Positions 1 through 5,821 of a stretch of DNA of 34,091 nucleotides are shown here, piece by piece (position 1 is the first letter of the stretch; the number at the start of each line of letters is the position of its first letter). The stretch covers positions 1 to 34,091 of IMG/VR virus record IMGVR_UViG_3300027771_000048. One strand, given 5' to 3'. Under the pieces are notes generated by a model, which worked only from the letters and a program-made list of their open reading frames with translations, searched no databases and was not told the DNA's origin. The DNA is from a virus. A program made the translations under genes and the position numbers.

Positions 1-4
1 TTCA

Positions 5-193
5 TTACATTGCCTCTTTTAGGCTGAAAGCAGGGTGAGTTTCATAGTCGGAGGAGCTTATCACAGCTGTTAACGCAGCTACATAGCTGTCTTCAACTAC
101 TAAGTTGTAGCAGTCAAGTGCTTCTAAGTGTGTTTCAAACACTTCCCAGAAGTCCTGGTCGTTCATGGTCCAACACACAATATATGATCTCAT
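5..193 (-). CDS. Small phage protein, unknown function (62 aa)
   Basis: I do not recognise this gene. The start at 193 is chosen because its ATG overlaps the TGA stop of the DUF932 gene (ATGA) and an AGGAGA ribosome site lies about 9 bases upstream; the longer frame to 223 has no ribosome site. The product begins MRSYIVCWTMNDQDFWEVF and is acidic and rich in aromatic residues, with no membrane segment or catalytic motif. It is the last visible gene of the leftward operon and is probably translationally coupled to the DUF932 gene. The reading frame is probably real; the role is unknown. Confidence 0.7.
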   Translation of the reverse strand: MRSYIVCWTMNDQDFWEVFETHLEALDCYNLVVEDSYVAALTAVISSSDYETHPAFSLKEAM

Positions 194-1047
194 GCCGCTA
201 TTGTCTCCTGCGCTATGTCCCATAGCTGACGGTTGACAGCTACGCTTTCTTTGATTGAGCTCAGTGCTTTGGCTTCTTTGTAGCCATCGAACCTACGCCC
301 GTGTCGTTTTCGATCGCCGATGACGGCAAAACCACCACGGACGATTGACTCTTGGACGCGGTTGAACATTGTCCACGCGTCGTCTGCTACATCTTGAGGC
401 CGTGAAGGGCTCAACACTTGCGAGATCGTGCGGTTGGTATAGGCGTTGCGAGTACGTGCATCTTTGGCGATTGTGTCTGAATCGTAGCGCAAGCTGAGCG
501 CTTTGTTTGCAAAGCTTTGTACTTGGGCGTATTCAGGCGTGATGTTTTTCATGTTGTGAGTTAGCTGAGCGATGTCTTCGAGGCTGTTAGCTGTGTATTT
601 GAGTAGGTCTTCGAAGCTATCTAAGTTACTTTTATAGTGGACCATCTTTTGATCGAAGCCGTCGCCTGCAATGATGCCGTTGCTACAGATAAATCGGTAT
701 ACGCCCGCGAACAACTTCATCGATGACTTGCCATCATGAGAGTTGTAGAAGATTATCTCTGGTTGTTCGTCTGTGAATGCGCTTACATCATGGCGCTTAG
801 CGAAAGCCATTAGATGTTGCCCATGTAGGTTGGCAGTTGTTGTGCGTCCTGTGACCTGTGCTGCTTGTGTCACGCCGTAGCCATAGTCATTCATGACTTC
901 GATAGCTTGTGATGAGTTGAAGTTGCCATACTTGTTAGACAGGTCTTCCGCATGGTCATGTGCGAAGACAGCTGGTGCTCTAGCGCGTACTTGATCGGAT
1001 GTTAAGAAGTCGTTGTTACCGTTTCTTGAATAGATTAAGTCTGGCAT
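190..1047 (-). CDS. DUF932 family protein (phage/plasmid type)
   Basis: A 285-residue protein of the DUF932 family, which is common on phages and plasmids and lacks an agreed biochemical role. The recognisable core is in the middle: IIFYNSHDGKSSMKLFAG followed shortly by FICSNGII. The NSHDG and CSNG signatures are typical of the family. The start at 1047 (MPDLIYSRNG) is preferred over a longer frame because AAGGAG sits 7 bases before it. The gene lies in a run of small leftward accessory/early genes, one base downstream of a 54-aa gene and overlapping the next gene by 4 bases. The family call rests on motif recognition; the role is not inferred. Confidence 0.85.
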   Translation of the reverse strand: MPDLIYSRNGNNDFLTSDQVRARAPAVFAHDHAEDLSNKYGNFNSSQAIEVMNDYGYGVTQAAQVTGRTTTANLHGQHLMAFAKRHDVSAFTDEQPEIIFYNSHDGKSSMKLFAGVYRFICSNGIIAGDGFDQKMVHYKSNLDSFEDLLKYTANSLEDIAQLTHNMKNITPEYAQVQSFANKALSLRYDSDTIAKDARTRNAYTNRTISQVLSPSRPQDVADDAWTMFNRVQESIVRGGFAVIGDRKRHGRRFDGYKEAKALSSIKESVAVNRQLWDIAQETIAA

Positions 1048-1048
1048 A

Positions 1049-1213
1049 TCAGTGCTCCTTGAGTAGTGGGCCGAGGCCAATATTTAAGGCAAATTGCTTG
1101 TCATACATTTCTATCTGCTTGTCGTGTTCGTCGTCAGGGTTAGGGGGAGGTGGAAAAATTTCGTCGTCGTCCCATTGTGGTCCGTCGGTAATGCTGCATG
1201 GCATGCGGTTCAT
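1049..1213 (-). CDS. Small acidic, proline-rich protein (54 aa)
   Basis: Read directly from the minus strand. The ATG at 1213 has a GGAGG ribosome site 7 bases upstream, and the ATG overlaps the stop of the upstream gene (ATGA). The product starts MNRMPCSITDGPQWDDDEI, followed by a proline run (PPPPNP) and a charged stretch. The stop lies one base before the DUF932 start, so it fits exactly into the operon. No family recognised. It is probably real because its ribosome site and coupled spacing match its neighbours. Confidence 0.7.
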   Translation of the reverse strand: MNRMPCSITDGPQWDDDEIFPPPPNPDDEHDKQIEMYDKQFALNIGLGPLLKEH

Positions 1214-1344
1214 GATTTGTCCTCCATCAATATTTTTTTAAGTTCGGGAACTGTTAATCCGGTTTCGCATGACAGATCTAACAACGTCATGTTTCCGTTG
1301 CGATCGTAGAAATCACATATTTCTACAGGGGTCATTTCGTTCAT
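1210..1344 (-). CDS. Small possible helix-turn-helix protein (44 aa)
   Basis: Read directly from the minus strand. The ATG at 1344 overlaps the stop of the upstream Cys-rich gene (ATGA), and a GAGGA ribosome site lies about 7 bases upstream. The product starts MNEMTPVEICDFYDRNGNMT and continues with LLDLSCETGLTVPELKKIL, which has the spacing of a helix-turn-helix (residues about 20-40). It is too short for a confident fold call. Its stop overlaps the next start, so all three genes are translationally coupled. Confidence 0.65.
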   Translation of the reverse strand: MNEMTPVEICDFYDRNGNMTLLDLSCETGLTVPELKKILMEDKS

Positions 1345-1547
1345 GATTCGTCCTCTTGCTCTTCAATTTCGTATGTGTCGATTAAGCTGCAGTCTTGAAA
1401 GCAGCGTTCGCACCATGCTGCGCAGTCTGGGTCATCGCTAAATTTGTCACTGCCATGAAGTACAAATAAGTTGTAGTGAATTTTGTCGTTGGTGTGACAG
1501 GTGTCGCAGACTCTTTTTTCGTCGTAGTCAAACGTGGCTATTGTCAT
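1341..1547 (-). CDS. Cys-rich, probable zinc-binding small protein (68 aa)
   Basis: The protein has a CxxC pair (C14, C17) and a second cluster (C42, C46, C49, C53), which suggests a zinc ribbon or knuckle, followed by a very acidic C-terminus (EIEEQEDES). Such proteins in phage early regions may bind nucleic acid or host proteins, but nothing here fixes the partner. The ATG at 1547 overlaps the upstream stop; GAGGAAG lies about 10 bases before it. No named family recognised. Confidence 0.75.
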   Translation of the reverse strand: MTIATFDYDEKRVCDTCHTNDKIHYNLFVLHGSDKFSDDPDCAAWCERCFQDCSLIDTYEIEEQEDES

Positions 1548-1717
1548 GATTCGACTTCCTCTAAGTCATTATCGTCTATGCCTTCTGCAAGGTATGAACA
1601 GTCATAGTCAGGGGCTTCAAATAGTTGTACGTGGCCCTTGTTGTCAGTCAGGGCGTCTCCGTCTTCGTTTACTTTGTAAAACTTTAAGTCCCACACTGCT
1701 ATTGAATAGTCGTTCAT
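1544..1717 (-). CDS. Small acidic protein, unknown function (57 aa)
   Basis: Read directly from the minus strand. The ATG at 1717 follows AAGGAG at 8 bases, inside a leader (AAGGAGCGTGAATC) nearly identical to that of the first gene of the operon at 3767. The product starts MNDYSIAVWDLKFYKVNEDG and is strongly acidic, with a β-rich look. It ends in a 4-base overlap with the Cys-rich gene. Family not recognised. Confidence 0.7.
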   Translation of the reverse strand: MNDYSIAVWDLKFYKVNEDGDALTDNKGHVQLFEAPDYDCSYLAEGIDDNDLEEVES

Positions 1718-1720
1718 GAT

Positions 1721-1891
1721 TCACGCTCCTTGAGTGGTTTCTACTTTTTTGTTATTGAATAACTTAGTAAAGACTTTCTGAGTACTTCCGCTGACACCTG
1801 TTTCTATGTGATGGATAACCCCACCGTTTGAAAGGAAAGCCGCTACGTGTGCAGCGACAGTTTTTTTCTTTGGGTTAGGTCTACTGTTCAT
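1721..1891 (-). CDS. Small basic protein, unknown function (56 aa)
   Basis: Read directly from the minus strand. The product starts MNSRPNPKKKTVAAHVAAFL and has a basic N-terminus and a GGVIHHIETGVSGSTQKVF segment that may form helix-turn-helix-like secondary structure. The ATG at 1891 overlaps the 3' end of the upstream helix-turn-helix gene by 11 bases in another frame. No clear ribosome site is visible, so translation may be coupled. The next start is 3 bases past its stop. Probably real because it fills the operon without gaps. Confidence 0.6.
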   Translation of the reverse strand: MNSRPNPKKKTVAAHVAAFLSNGGVIHHIETGVSGSTQKVFTKLFNNKKVETTQGA

Positions 1892-2330
1892 GCATATGTA
1901 ACAGAGTTGTTGTTAGCGAAAGGATTGTGTTTGTCATGTTGGCGGTTAGTCGGTTGTCCGCGATAATTGTTAGTAATTGGATGCGAGCGCAAGTGTCTGT
2001 TGGCTGCGTAGTTAGTGGTTGTGGCTTGTCTGCCATAACGAAACCGCTCAGGTCACCTGATGGCTTAGGATCGTTTTCCGACATCCATTGCATGTTGACC
2101 TTGGGTTTATGCTGTTTACGAGTGTGGCGAATCCTTGCGACTGGTACATGCAGTAGGTTAGCTACAGTAACGACGTGTCTTTTTGGCACGCCAGTTTTTT
2201 TCCATGTGCTTAAATTTGTAGCGGCTATGTTGAGTTCTTTAGCGATATCTAATTGTAGCCATACGGATTGTTTAAGAGCTTCTTGGAAGTTTTTTCCGAC
2301 TGCTAGTTGTTTTGTTGTGTTCTTGCTCAT
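1881..2330 (-). CDS. CI/Cro-like helix-turn-helix protein, candidate phage repressor
   Basis: A 149-residue protein with an N-terminal DNA-binding domain at about residues 20-70: WLQLDIAKELNIAATNLSTW, then a second helix pair (PKRHVVTVANLLHVP). This is the arrangement of CI-type phage repressor N-terminal domains. The C-terminal half (about 80-149) has no LexA/S24 protease signature and may be for multimerisation. The ATG at 2330 has GGAGG 8 bases upstream; the longer frame to 2369 lacks one. It overlaps the upstream helix-turn-helix gene by 59 bases in another frame. It is a plausible reader of the palindromic operators in front of the phage's transcription units, one of which controls its own operon; that link is inference. 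Confidence 0.75.
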   Translation of the reverse strand: MSKNTTKQLAVGKNFQEALKQSVWLQLDIAKELNIAATNLSTWKKTGVPKRHVVTVANLLHVPVARIRHTRKQHKPKVNMQWMSENDPKPSGDLSGFVMADKPQPLTTQPTDTCARIQLLTIIADNRLTANMTNTILSLTTTLLHMHEQ

Positions 2331-2577
2331 ACTGCTGCCCTCCAGGGCGGTTAAGTGTGTATAGCGCATCTTCTATGCGTGTTGTGATTTCTATAGTCGG
2401 AGGTGTTTTTCCAACTAAGAAATCGATGTAGGCATCGAGTGTGATGCCTGCTTGGTCCGCGACGCGTTGCCTACCTTTAGTTACATAGGCTTGTAAAATA
2501 ATCTGAGGTAATCGTTCTTTTATTAGTAGGGCGTTGCGCAGTATTGCGCTAGTACTTGTTATAAAATCTTCGCTCAT
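2272..2577 (-). CDS. Small putative helix-turn-helix regulator (101 aa)
   Basis: Residues 35-75 (GRQRVADQAGITLDAYIDFL, then a proline-bounded helix TIEITTRIEDAL) resemble an XRE/Cro-type helix-turn-helix. The C-terminal tail (about 78-101) is rich in Q, K, S and T and overlaps the next gene. The ATG at 2577 has an AGGG about 6 bases upstream. Two adjacent overlapping DNA-binding candidates suggest a repressor/anti-repressor or repressor/activator pair. No catalytic motif seen. Confidence 0.7.
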   Translation of the reverse strand: MSEDFITSTSAILRNALLIKERLPQIILQAYVTKGRQRVADQAGITLDAYIDFLVGKTPPTIEITTRIEDALYTLNRPGGQQYEQEHNKTTSSRKKLPRSS

Positions 2578-2585
2578 TATTTGCC

Positions 2586-2792
2586 CTACGTGGATTCGTG
2601 TTCTCTAATCATGGTTCGTGCATCGTGCTCATCTTGAGCGTATTTGCAGGCTAAGTTCCAAGCCATCCATGCAGCTACTTGCGCTACTGTTCCTTCTCCT
2701 CCGTTGAAAAGCGCAAGATAATCTTGCAAGGCTTTCATATCGTCGGGCGTTGCATATAGCCCGACACTCATGTCTTTTAGTTGTGTGTTCAT
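2586..2792 (-). CDS. Small helical protein, unknown function (68 aa)
   Basis: The sequence MNTQLKDMSVGLYATPDDMK leads into a helical region (ALQDYLALFNGGEGTVAQVA, then AAWMAWNLACKY). The AGG at about 7 bases before the ATG at 2792 is a weak ribosome site. It lies between the coiled-coil gene and the helix-turn-helix pair with short gaps. Not recognised. Confidence 0.65.
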   Translation of the reverse strand: MNTQLKDMSVGLYATPDDMKALQDYLALFNGGEGTVAQVAAWMAWNLACKYAQDEHDARTMIREHEST

Positions 2793-2801
2793 ATTGGTTG
2801 C

Positions 2802-3143
2802 CTAGCGGGTGGTTATTACTAAATTTTCAGAGACTTGTTCGATGACGCTGTCTATGTTTATTGCATCTAAGTCGTTTACCGTGTCTTCGAGCTCGCTAAC
2901 TCTTATGTTTATCGTGTCTTCGTTCTCGCTAACTCTGTCGTTTATATCTTTTAGCGACCTTGCTACTGCTCCTTCCCAGAATTTGTTTTTATCTAGCCGG
3001 TCTACCGATTCCTGTAGATCGGATATTTTTAAAGACATTTCATTTTTAGCTGCTTCCGTCGTGTGCGTGTTCACTTGCACGGTCAGTCGTTCGTCGATTT
3101 TCTTCGTGATCCACGCTTCGAAGCTTTGGATTAATGAGTCCAT
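2802..3143 (-). CDS. Coiled-coil protein (113 aa)
   Basis: Almost the whole protein has heptad-like spacing of hydrophobic residues: LKISDLQESVDRLDKNKF, then VSENEDTINIRVSELEDTV. A VSE(N/L)EDT segment occurs twice in tandem. There is no membrane segment or signal peptide. The start at 3143 has AGGAG 7-8 bases upstream. Possibly an oligomeric adaptor or host-interaction protein; no specific function can be assigned. Confidence 0.7.
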   Translation of the reverse strand: MDSLIQSFEAWITKKIDERLTVQVNTHTTEAAKNEMSLKISDLQESVDRLDKNKFWEGAVARSLKDINDRVSENEDTINIRVSELEDTVNDLDAINIDSVIEQVSENLVITTR

Positions 3144-3148
3144 TGTTT

Positions 3149-3331
3149 TTACTCCTGGGTAGTTGGTTGGTTGTTGTGATAATTTGCGTTGATTTGGTAT
3201 TCGTCAGTGCCTACTTCGTCAACGAAACCGCTGAGTAGTGCTTGTTGCAGCAACTCGTCAGCGTTCTTTTCAAAGTTAAAGTTGGGCGCTTGTTGCATAT
3301 AAAGTTCGTGTTTGCTTACGATTAGTTTCAT
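3149..3331 (-). CDS. Small acidic protein sharing its start segment with its neighbour (60 aa)
   Basis: The product starts MKLIVSKHELYMQQAPNFNF. The first eight residues and the ribosome region are nearly identical to the upstream 79-aa gene (MKPIVSKH), because a 32-base segment around both starts is duplicated with one mismatch. The rest is acidic and unlike the neighbour. GGAG lies about 8 bases before the ATG at 3331, and the ATG overlaps the previous stop (ATGA). Function unknown. Confidence 0.65.
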   Translation of the reverse strand: MKLIVSKHELYMQQAPNFNFEKNADELLQQALLSGFVDEVGTDEYQINANYHNNQPTTQE

Positions 3332-3567
3332 AAATTCACTCCGGTTCTTCCTTTCCGCCAGTCTATTCGCCGCATTGATATAACTCCTGGCTTAATACCT
3401 ACTTGCCAGGCTGCGTCTTGTATATCGATTAAGCGGACTTTTCTTTGGTCCATTAATTTAAAGGCTATGCCGTATGTGTCCCACTTTTGAAAATGTTGAA
3501 ACGCAACCTTTAGGTCGATTAATGCTTCTTTATTTCTAGTCGGGTGTTTGCTTACGATTGGTTTCAT
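3328..3567 (-). CDS. Small basic protein, possible DNA-binding (79 aa)
   Basis: The start at 3567 (MKPIVSKHPTRNKEALIDLK) is chosen over a longer frame because AGGTGA precedes it and because the downstream gene begins with an almost identical sequence. Residues about 44-66 (VRLIDIQDAAWQVGIKPGVI) have helix-turn-helix-like spacing, and the C-terminus is basic (RRIDWRKGRTG). It overlaps the next gene by 4 bases. No family recognised. Confidence 0.65.
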   Translation of the reverse strand: MKPIVSKHPTRNKEALIDLKVAFQHFQKWDTYGIAFKLMDQRKVRLIDIQDAAWQVGIKPGVISMRRIDWRKGRTGVNL

Positions 3568-3575
3568 AAATTCAC

Positions 3576-3767
3576 CTAAGAATGCGTGTGGCCATCGAGT
3601 TCGATGCCTAGCCACATATTGCTCCAACGCACCATTGCGTAGTCATGGCCTACTAGTACTGTTCTGCGGAACGCTAAGTAGCTCATGCGTTGGTCGTTTC
3701 TTAACCAGACACGTTTGAGGGAGGTTTGTTGGGCTTTGTTGAGCGGGGTTTTTGATTCGTTGTCCAT
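3576..3767 (-). CDS. First gene of the leftward operon, unknown function (63 aa)
   Basis: A small basic protein starting MDNESKTPLNKAQQTSLKRV. The ATG at 3767 has GAGGAG 8 bases upstream within a leader almost identical to that of the gene at 1717. It is the first gene behind the promoter/operator at 3795-3830, so it should be the most promoter-proximal gene of the unit. No catalytic motif. Function unknown. Confidence 0.7.
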   Translation of the reverse strand: MDNESKTPLNKAQQTSLKRVWLRNDQRMSYLAFRRTVLVGHDYAMVRWSNMWLGIELDGHTHS

Positions 3768-3794
3768 GATTCACGCTCCTCGTGATTAATACCT

Positions 3795-3830
3795 GCCCTA
3801 ATATTAGGATAGGTATTATATGAATGTCAA
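3795..3830 (-). promoter_or_regulatory. Leftward promoter with degenerate operator (site 6)
   Basis: On the minus strand a consensus -35 TTGACA (3825-3830) is followed 17-18 bases later by CTAATAT (3801-3807), the conserved right arm of the repeated element. The left arm is imperfect (TAATAC, against TATTAG elsewhere). It lies about 30 bases upstream of the first gene of the operon running from 3767 to beyond the left edge. Confidence 0.65.
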
Positions 3831-3857
3831 CCATTTGGTATTGTTAGTGGCGGACAT

Positions 3858-3897
3858 AAAAAAACCCACCCGACCGTTTTGGCCGAGTGGGTTGGTT
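3858..3897 (-). terminator. Leftward rho-independent terminator
   Basis: On the minus strand AACCCAC...GGCC, loop AAAA, GG...GTGGGTT, then a run of seven T. This is a strong GC-rich stem directly after the stop of the 227-aa gene (3910-4593). It separates that gene from the operon promoter at 3795-3830. Confidence 0.85.
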
Positions 3898-3909
3898 TTA
3901 CTACTTGAT

Positions 3910-4593
3910 TTACGCTGCTTTCTTAGCTGCTTTGGGTTTCTGCTTAGCTCCGAACACGTGCGTTGCTGCATGGTCACGCTTCTTGGTGTTCGCAAGCTCG
4001 CCAAGCTCTTTAGACTTTTCTTCCAACACTGCCAACATGTCGTTGAAGTCCATGATCATGTGAGTATGCTCGTAAACTTGCTGCTCTTCGTCGACGCACT
4101 CTTTCTCTGCAAAGAGGAACAGTGGATCGAGGTCTGTCATGTAGTTCATCTCACTGCACATCCACGAGTGGAGCTCATTGAGGATCTGGAAATCATCCAT
4201 GAGGGTTACTTCGACATCTGCCAGCGCTGCTGATGTGATGTTGCCTGCCTGCTCTGCAATTGACTGCGAGAAATCCAAACCATTTGCCATATCTCGCTTT
4301 TTGCCAGAGTTGGCTACCCTGCGGGCTGCCCAACAGCTGTTGTTCATGACCTGTTGCACGAACGAGAGCATGTGCTCTGGCTTCTCAGCCATCTCCGGTG
4401 CTGGAACACCTGATCGCACTGCCTCTATACGCGCTGTCTGTCGTTTTTCTGCGAGATCTAGCATGACGTTTGCAATACGGTTAGCGGATAGTGGTGCGTC
4501 GTTCGAGTCGACCAGGTTGGCGATGGCACCGGTGCGGTTCTTGTTGCTAGACATGTTAGTGATTACGGTATCTATAAAAGTTACATTGTTCAT
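3910..4593 (-). CDS. Unknown 227-aa protein, single-gene unit between terminators
   Basis: The start at 4593 (MNNVTFIDTVITNMSSNKNR) has GGAGG 6 bases upstream; the longer frame to 4638 begins inside the preceding terminator. The protein is mostly helical, with a region LSANRIANVMLDLAEKRQ, an acidic middle with several Cys and Met residues, and a basic Ala/Lys tail (KQKPKAAKKAA). No family recognised. It sits alone between leftward terminators at 3858 and 4638, so it is probably expressed independently or by read-through. It could be a structural or DNA-associated protein, or an accessory cassette; neither can be decided here. Confidence 0.7.
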   Translation of the reverse strand: MNNVTFIDTVITNMSSNKNRTGAIANLVDSNDAPLSANRIANVMLDLAEKRQTARIEAVRSGVPAPEMAEKPEHMLSFVQQVMNNSCWAARRVANSGKKRDMANGLDFSQSIAEQAGNITSAALADVEVTLMDDFQILNELHSWMCSEMNYMTDLDPLFLFAEKECVDEEQQVYEHTHMIMDFNDMLAVLEEKSKELGELANTKKRDHAATHVFGAKQKPKAAKKAA

Positions 4594-4637
4594 AGCGTCC
4601 TCCAGGACAAAAATCCTCAAGCTGAATGCTCGAGACA

Positions 4638-4684
4638 TAAAAAAAACCGACCGATAATCATGTAATGATTATCGAAATCGGCTT
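4638..4684 (-). terminator. Leftward terminator with long palindromic stem
   Basis: The minus strand reads GATAATCAT, loop TAC, ATGATTATC, framed by CCGA and TCGG and followed by eight T. The stem is perfect over 9 pairs but AT-rich. It follows the 56-aa membrane protein gene (stop at 4696) and directly precedes the 227-aa gene, so it may also act as an attenuator. The inner palindrome could alternatively be a protein-binding site. Confidence 0.7.
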
Positions 4685-4695
4685 GGTATCACTGC

Positions 4696-4866
4696 CTAGC
4701 TCTGTACTAGGACTACTACTATCGTTAATAGAATTGCTGCAGCTGGGAGTAATATGATTGTTAAGACAGCCGCTCCTATTGCATCGAATACATCACCGAC
4801 TAAACGAAGCGCGGCTCGTTGTTCGTGGCTCGGGAATTCGCGTTCATCACTTTTATGAATTTGCAT
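4696..4866 (-). CDS. Small membrane protein (56 aa)
   Basis: The start at 4866 (MQIHKSDEREFPSHEQRAAL) has GGAGG 9 bases upstream. The same frame stays open far upstream, but there it overlaps the better-supported 107-aa gene, so the short form is preferred. Residues about 27-53 form one strongly hydrophobic segment (AAVLTIILLPAAAILLTIVV). The N-terminal motif DEREFPSHxQRAALRxVG is shared with the neighbouring upstream gene, owing to a duplicated DNA segment. It could be a small inner-membrane protein such as a holin-like or superinfection factor; no evidence decides this. Confidence 0.65.
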   Translation of the reverse strand: MQIHKSDEREFPSHEQRAALRLVGDVFDAIGAAVLTIILLPAAAILLTIVVVLVQS

Positions 4867-5176
4867 TTGTATATACCTCCATACCATGTGCAAAACGAAT
4901 CGCGTTGATCCATTTATTGAGCTTGTAACGCTCTTTGTGGCAAGCATTGCCGATGGTGTCTTTAGCGGTGTACGGGCGCTTTTCGCCATGCTCTCTGAAG
5001 ATAGTCCAAGCACGGTCATCCACATGCCTGTCAACATTTCCGGTGTATCCAACGTGGAAGCCCTCTGGGAGAAAATCACATAGTTGATCAAACTTGTCGT
5101 TTGCTCGTTCAACGCTGCCAACTCTACGAAGCGCGGCTCGTTGTACGTGGCTTGGGAATTCGCGTTCATCGTTCAT
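4853..5176 (-). CDS. Unknown 107-aa protein with REFPSH N-terminal motif
   Basis: The start at 5176 (MNDEREFPSHVQRAALRRVG) overlaps the preceding stop (TGATG) and has AGGAG 7 bases upstream; a GTG one codon earlier is less likely. The N-terminal DEREFPSHVQRAALR is nearly the same as in the downstream membrane protein gene. The rest (for example FDQLCDFLPEGFHVGYTG and AWTIFREHGEKRPYTAKDTI) is soluble and mixed in charge. No known family recognised. It overlaps the next gene by 14 bases. Confidence 0.65.
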   Translation of the reverse strand: MNDEREFPSHVQRAALRRVGSVERANDKFDQLCDFLPEGFHVGYTGNVDRHVDDRAWTIFREHGEKRPYTAKDTIGNACHKERYKLNKWINAIRFAHGMEVYTNANS

Positions 5177-5346
5177 CACTGGACTCCTGCTAGTTCGTTA
5201 TAGTTCCACGGAGCGTCTTGCTCTTCGTCATTGGTGTATGAATCACAGATATCGGTTAGGTCTGCGTTAGTAAAGTCAAATGCAGATGGTTCGTGGTTCA
5301 CGGTTAACATGTCCCAACGATCTGCATTAAGGTTAATTGCTTGCAT
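5176..5346 (-). CDS. Small acidic protein, first of a three-gene leftward unit (56 aa)
   Basis: The start at 5346 (MQAINLNADRWDMLTVNHEP) has a strong AGGAGG site 7 bases upstream and lies just behind the palindromic promoter/operator at 5367-5383. The protein is acidic, with NDEEQDAPWNYNE near its end, and has no membrane segment. Its stop overlaps the next start (TGATG). Not recognised. Confidence 0.7.
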   Translation of the reverse strand: MQAINLNADRWDMLTVNHEPSAFDFTNADLTDICDSYTNDEEQDAPWNYNELAGVQ

Positions 5347-5365
5347 TGTAATTCCTCCTACAGGA

Positions 5366-5398
5366 ATATTAGTATAACTAATAAAGAACAAGACAGAA
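5366..5398 (-). promoter_or_regulatory. Leftward promoter/operator (site 5)
   Basis: An exact inverted repeat TATTAG-N5-CTAATA at 5367-5383, oriented with the CTAATAT arm toward the leftward gene at 5346. On the minus strand TTGTTC stands at the -35 position, in the same register as TTGTAA at the tail-gene promoter. The -10 would be TAATAT or TATTCC, overlapping the right arm. Confidence 0.65.
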
Positions 5399-5401
5399 TG
5401 T

Positions 5402-5446
5402 ACTTATTCATAAGACAAACCGACCGATTACCGCGTAGCGGTCATC
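5402..5446 (-). terminator. Possible leftward terminator, relative of the one at 4638
   Basis: The minus strand reads GATGACCGC, loop TAC, GCGGTAATC (one mismatch), then GGTCGGTTTGTCTT. The TAC loop and GGTCGGTTT tail match the 4638 terminator, but the T-run is broken. It would insulate the promoter at 5367-5398 from leftward transcription entering through the iteron region. Confidence 0.45.
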
Positions 5447-5493
5447 GTGATTCGTGGTTCACGGTTAGTGGACATAGTGGGCGTGATTTTGGA

Positions 5494-5798
5494 ATGTGTG
5501 CGCTTAACAGGGGATGTGTGCGCAGTGTGTGCGCAAATGTGTGCGCACTTTGAAACAGTAAAAAGTCAGCAACCATGCGGGTTCTAGAGATGTGTGCTGT
5601 GTGTGCGCACTTATTTTGATCAAAGTTCGATTTGAAAAATAAAAGGGGTATGTCAATTAGATCTGTAAACGAACTTGAAAAAGCCAGCACACAGCGCACA
5701 CAGCGCACACATTTACGTAAGTCATTGATAACGTTAACAATTGTGTGTGCGCGAATTGGGTTATGAAGTGCGCACACATTTTTCAAAGTGCGCACACA
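5494..5798. repeat. Iteron-like array of TGTGTGCGC, candidate replication or partition site
   Basis: Ten copies of the 9-mer TGTGTGCGC occur in about 305 bases. Plus-strand copies start at 5495, 5515, 5526, 5538, 5600 and 5744; minus-strand copies at 5694, 5703, 5770 and 5790. Partial copies are at 5591 and 5687. Several extend to the palindrome GTGCGCAC. Copies at 5495/5515 and 5770/5790 are each 20 bases apart, about two helical turns. The copies flank an AT-rich core at about 5610-5680. The stretch 5347-5821 has no credible gene. Clustered short repeats around an AT-rich core are the hallmark of iteron origins, partition sites or dense regulator-binding regions. Confidence 0.7.
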
Positions 5799-5821
5799 CC
5801 TGTTCAGCCGCCGAGCGCGGG

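Noticed and set aside
999-1309. Plus-strand frames at 999-1241 and 1094-1309
   Set aside because: They are antisense to a tightly packed leftward operon, and have no ribosome sites.
4653-4673. Palindrome GATAATCAT-TAC-ATGATTATC as an operator
   Set aside because: It is better explained as a terminator stem, since CCGA/TCGG extends it and eight T follow; an operator role is not excluded.
4867-5169. Upstream extension of the 56-aa membrane protein (157-aa frame)
   Set aside because: It overlaps the 107-aa gene, which has a proper ribosome site and coupled start; the ATG at 4866 has its own GGAGG.
5494-5798. CRISPR array
   Set aside because: The repeats are 9 bases, in mixed orientation, with no regular spacers of CRISPR size.
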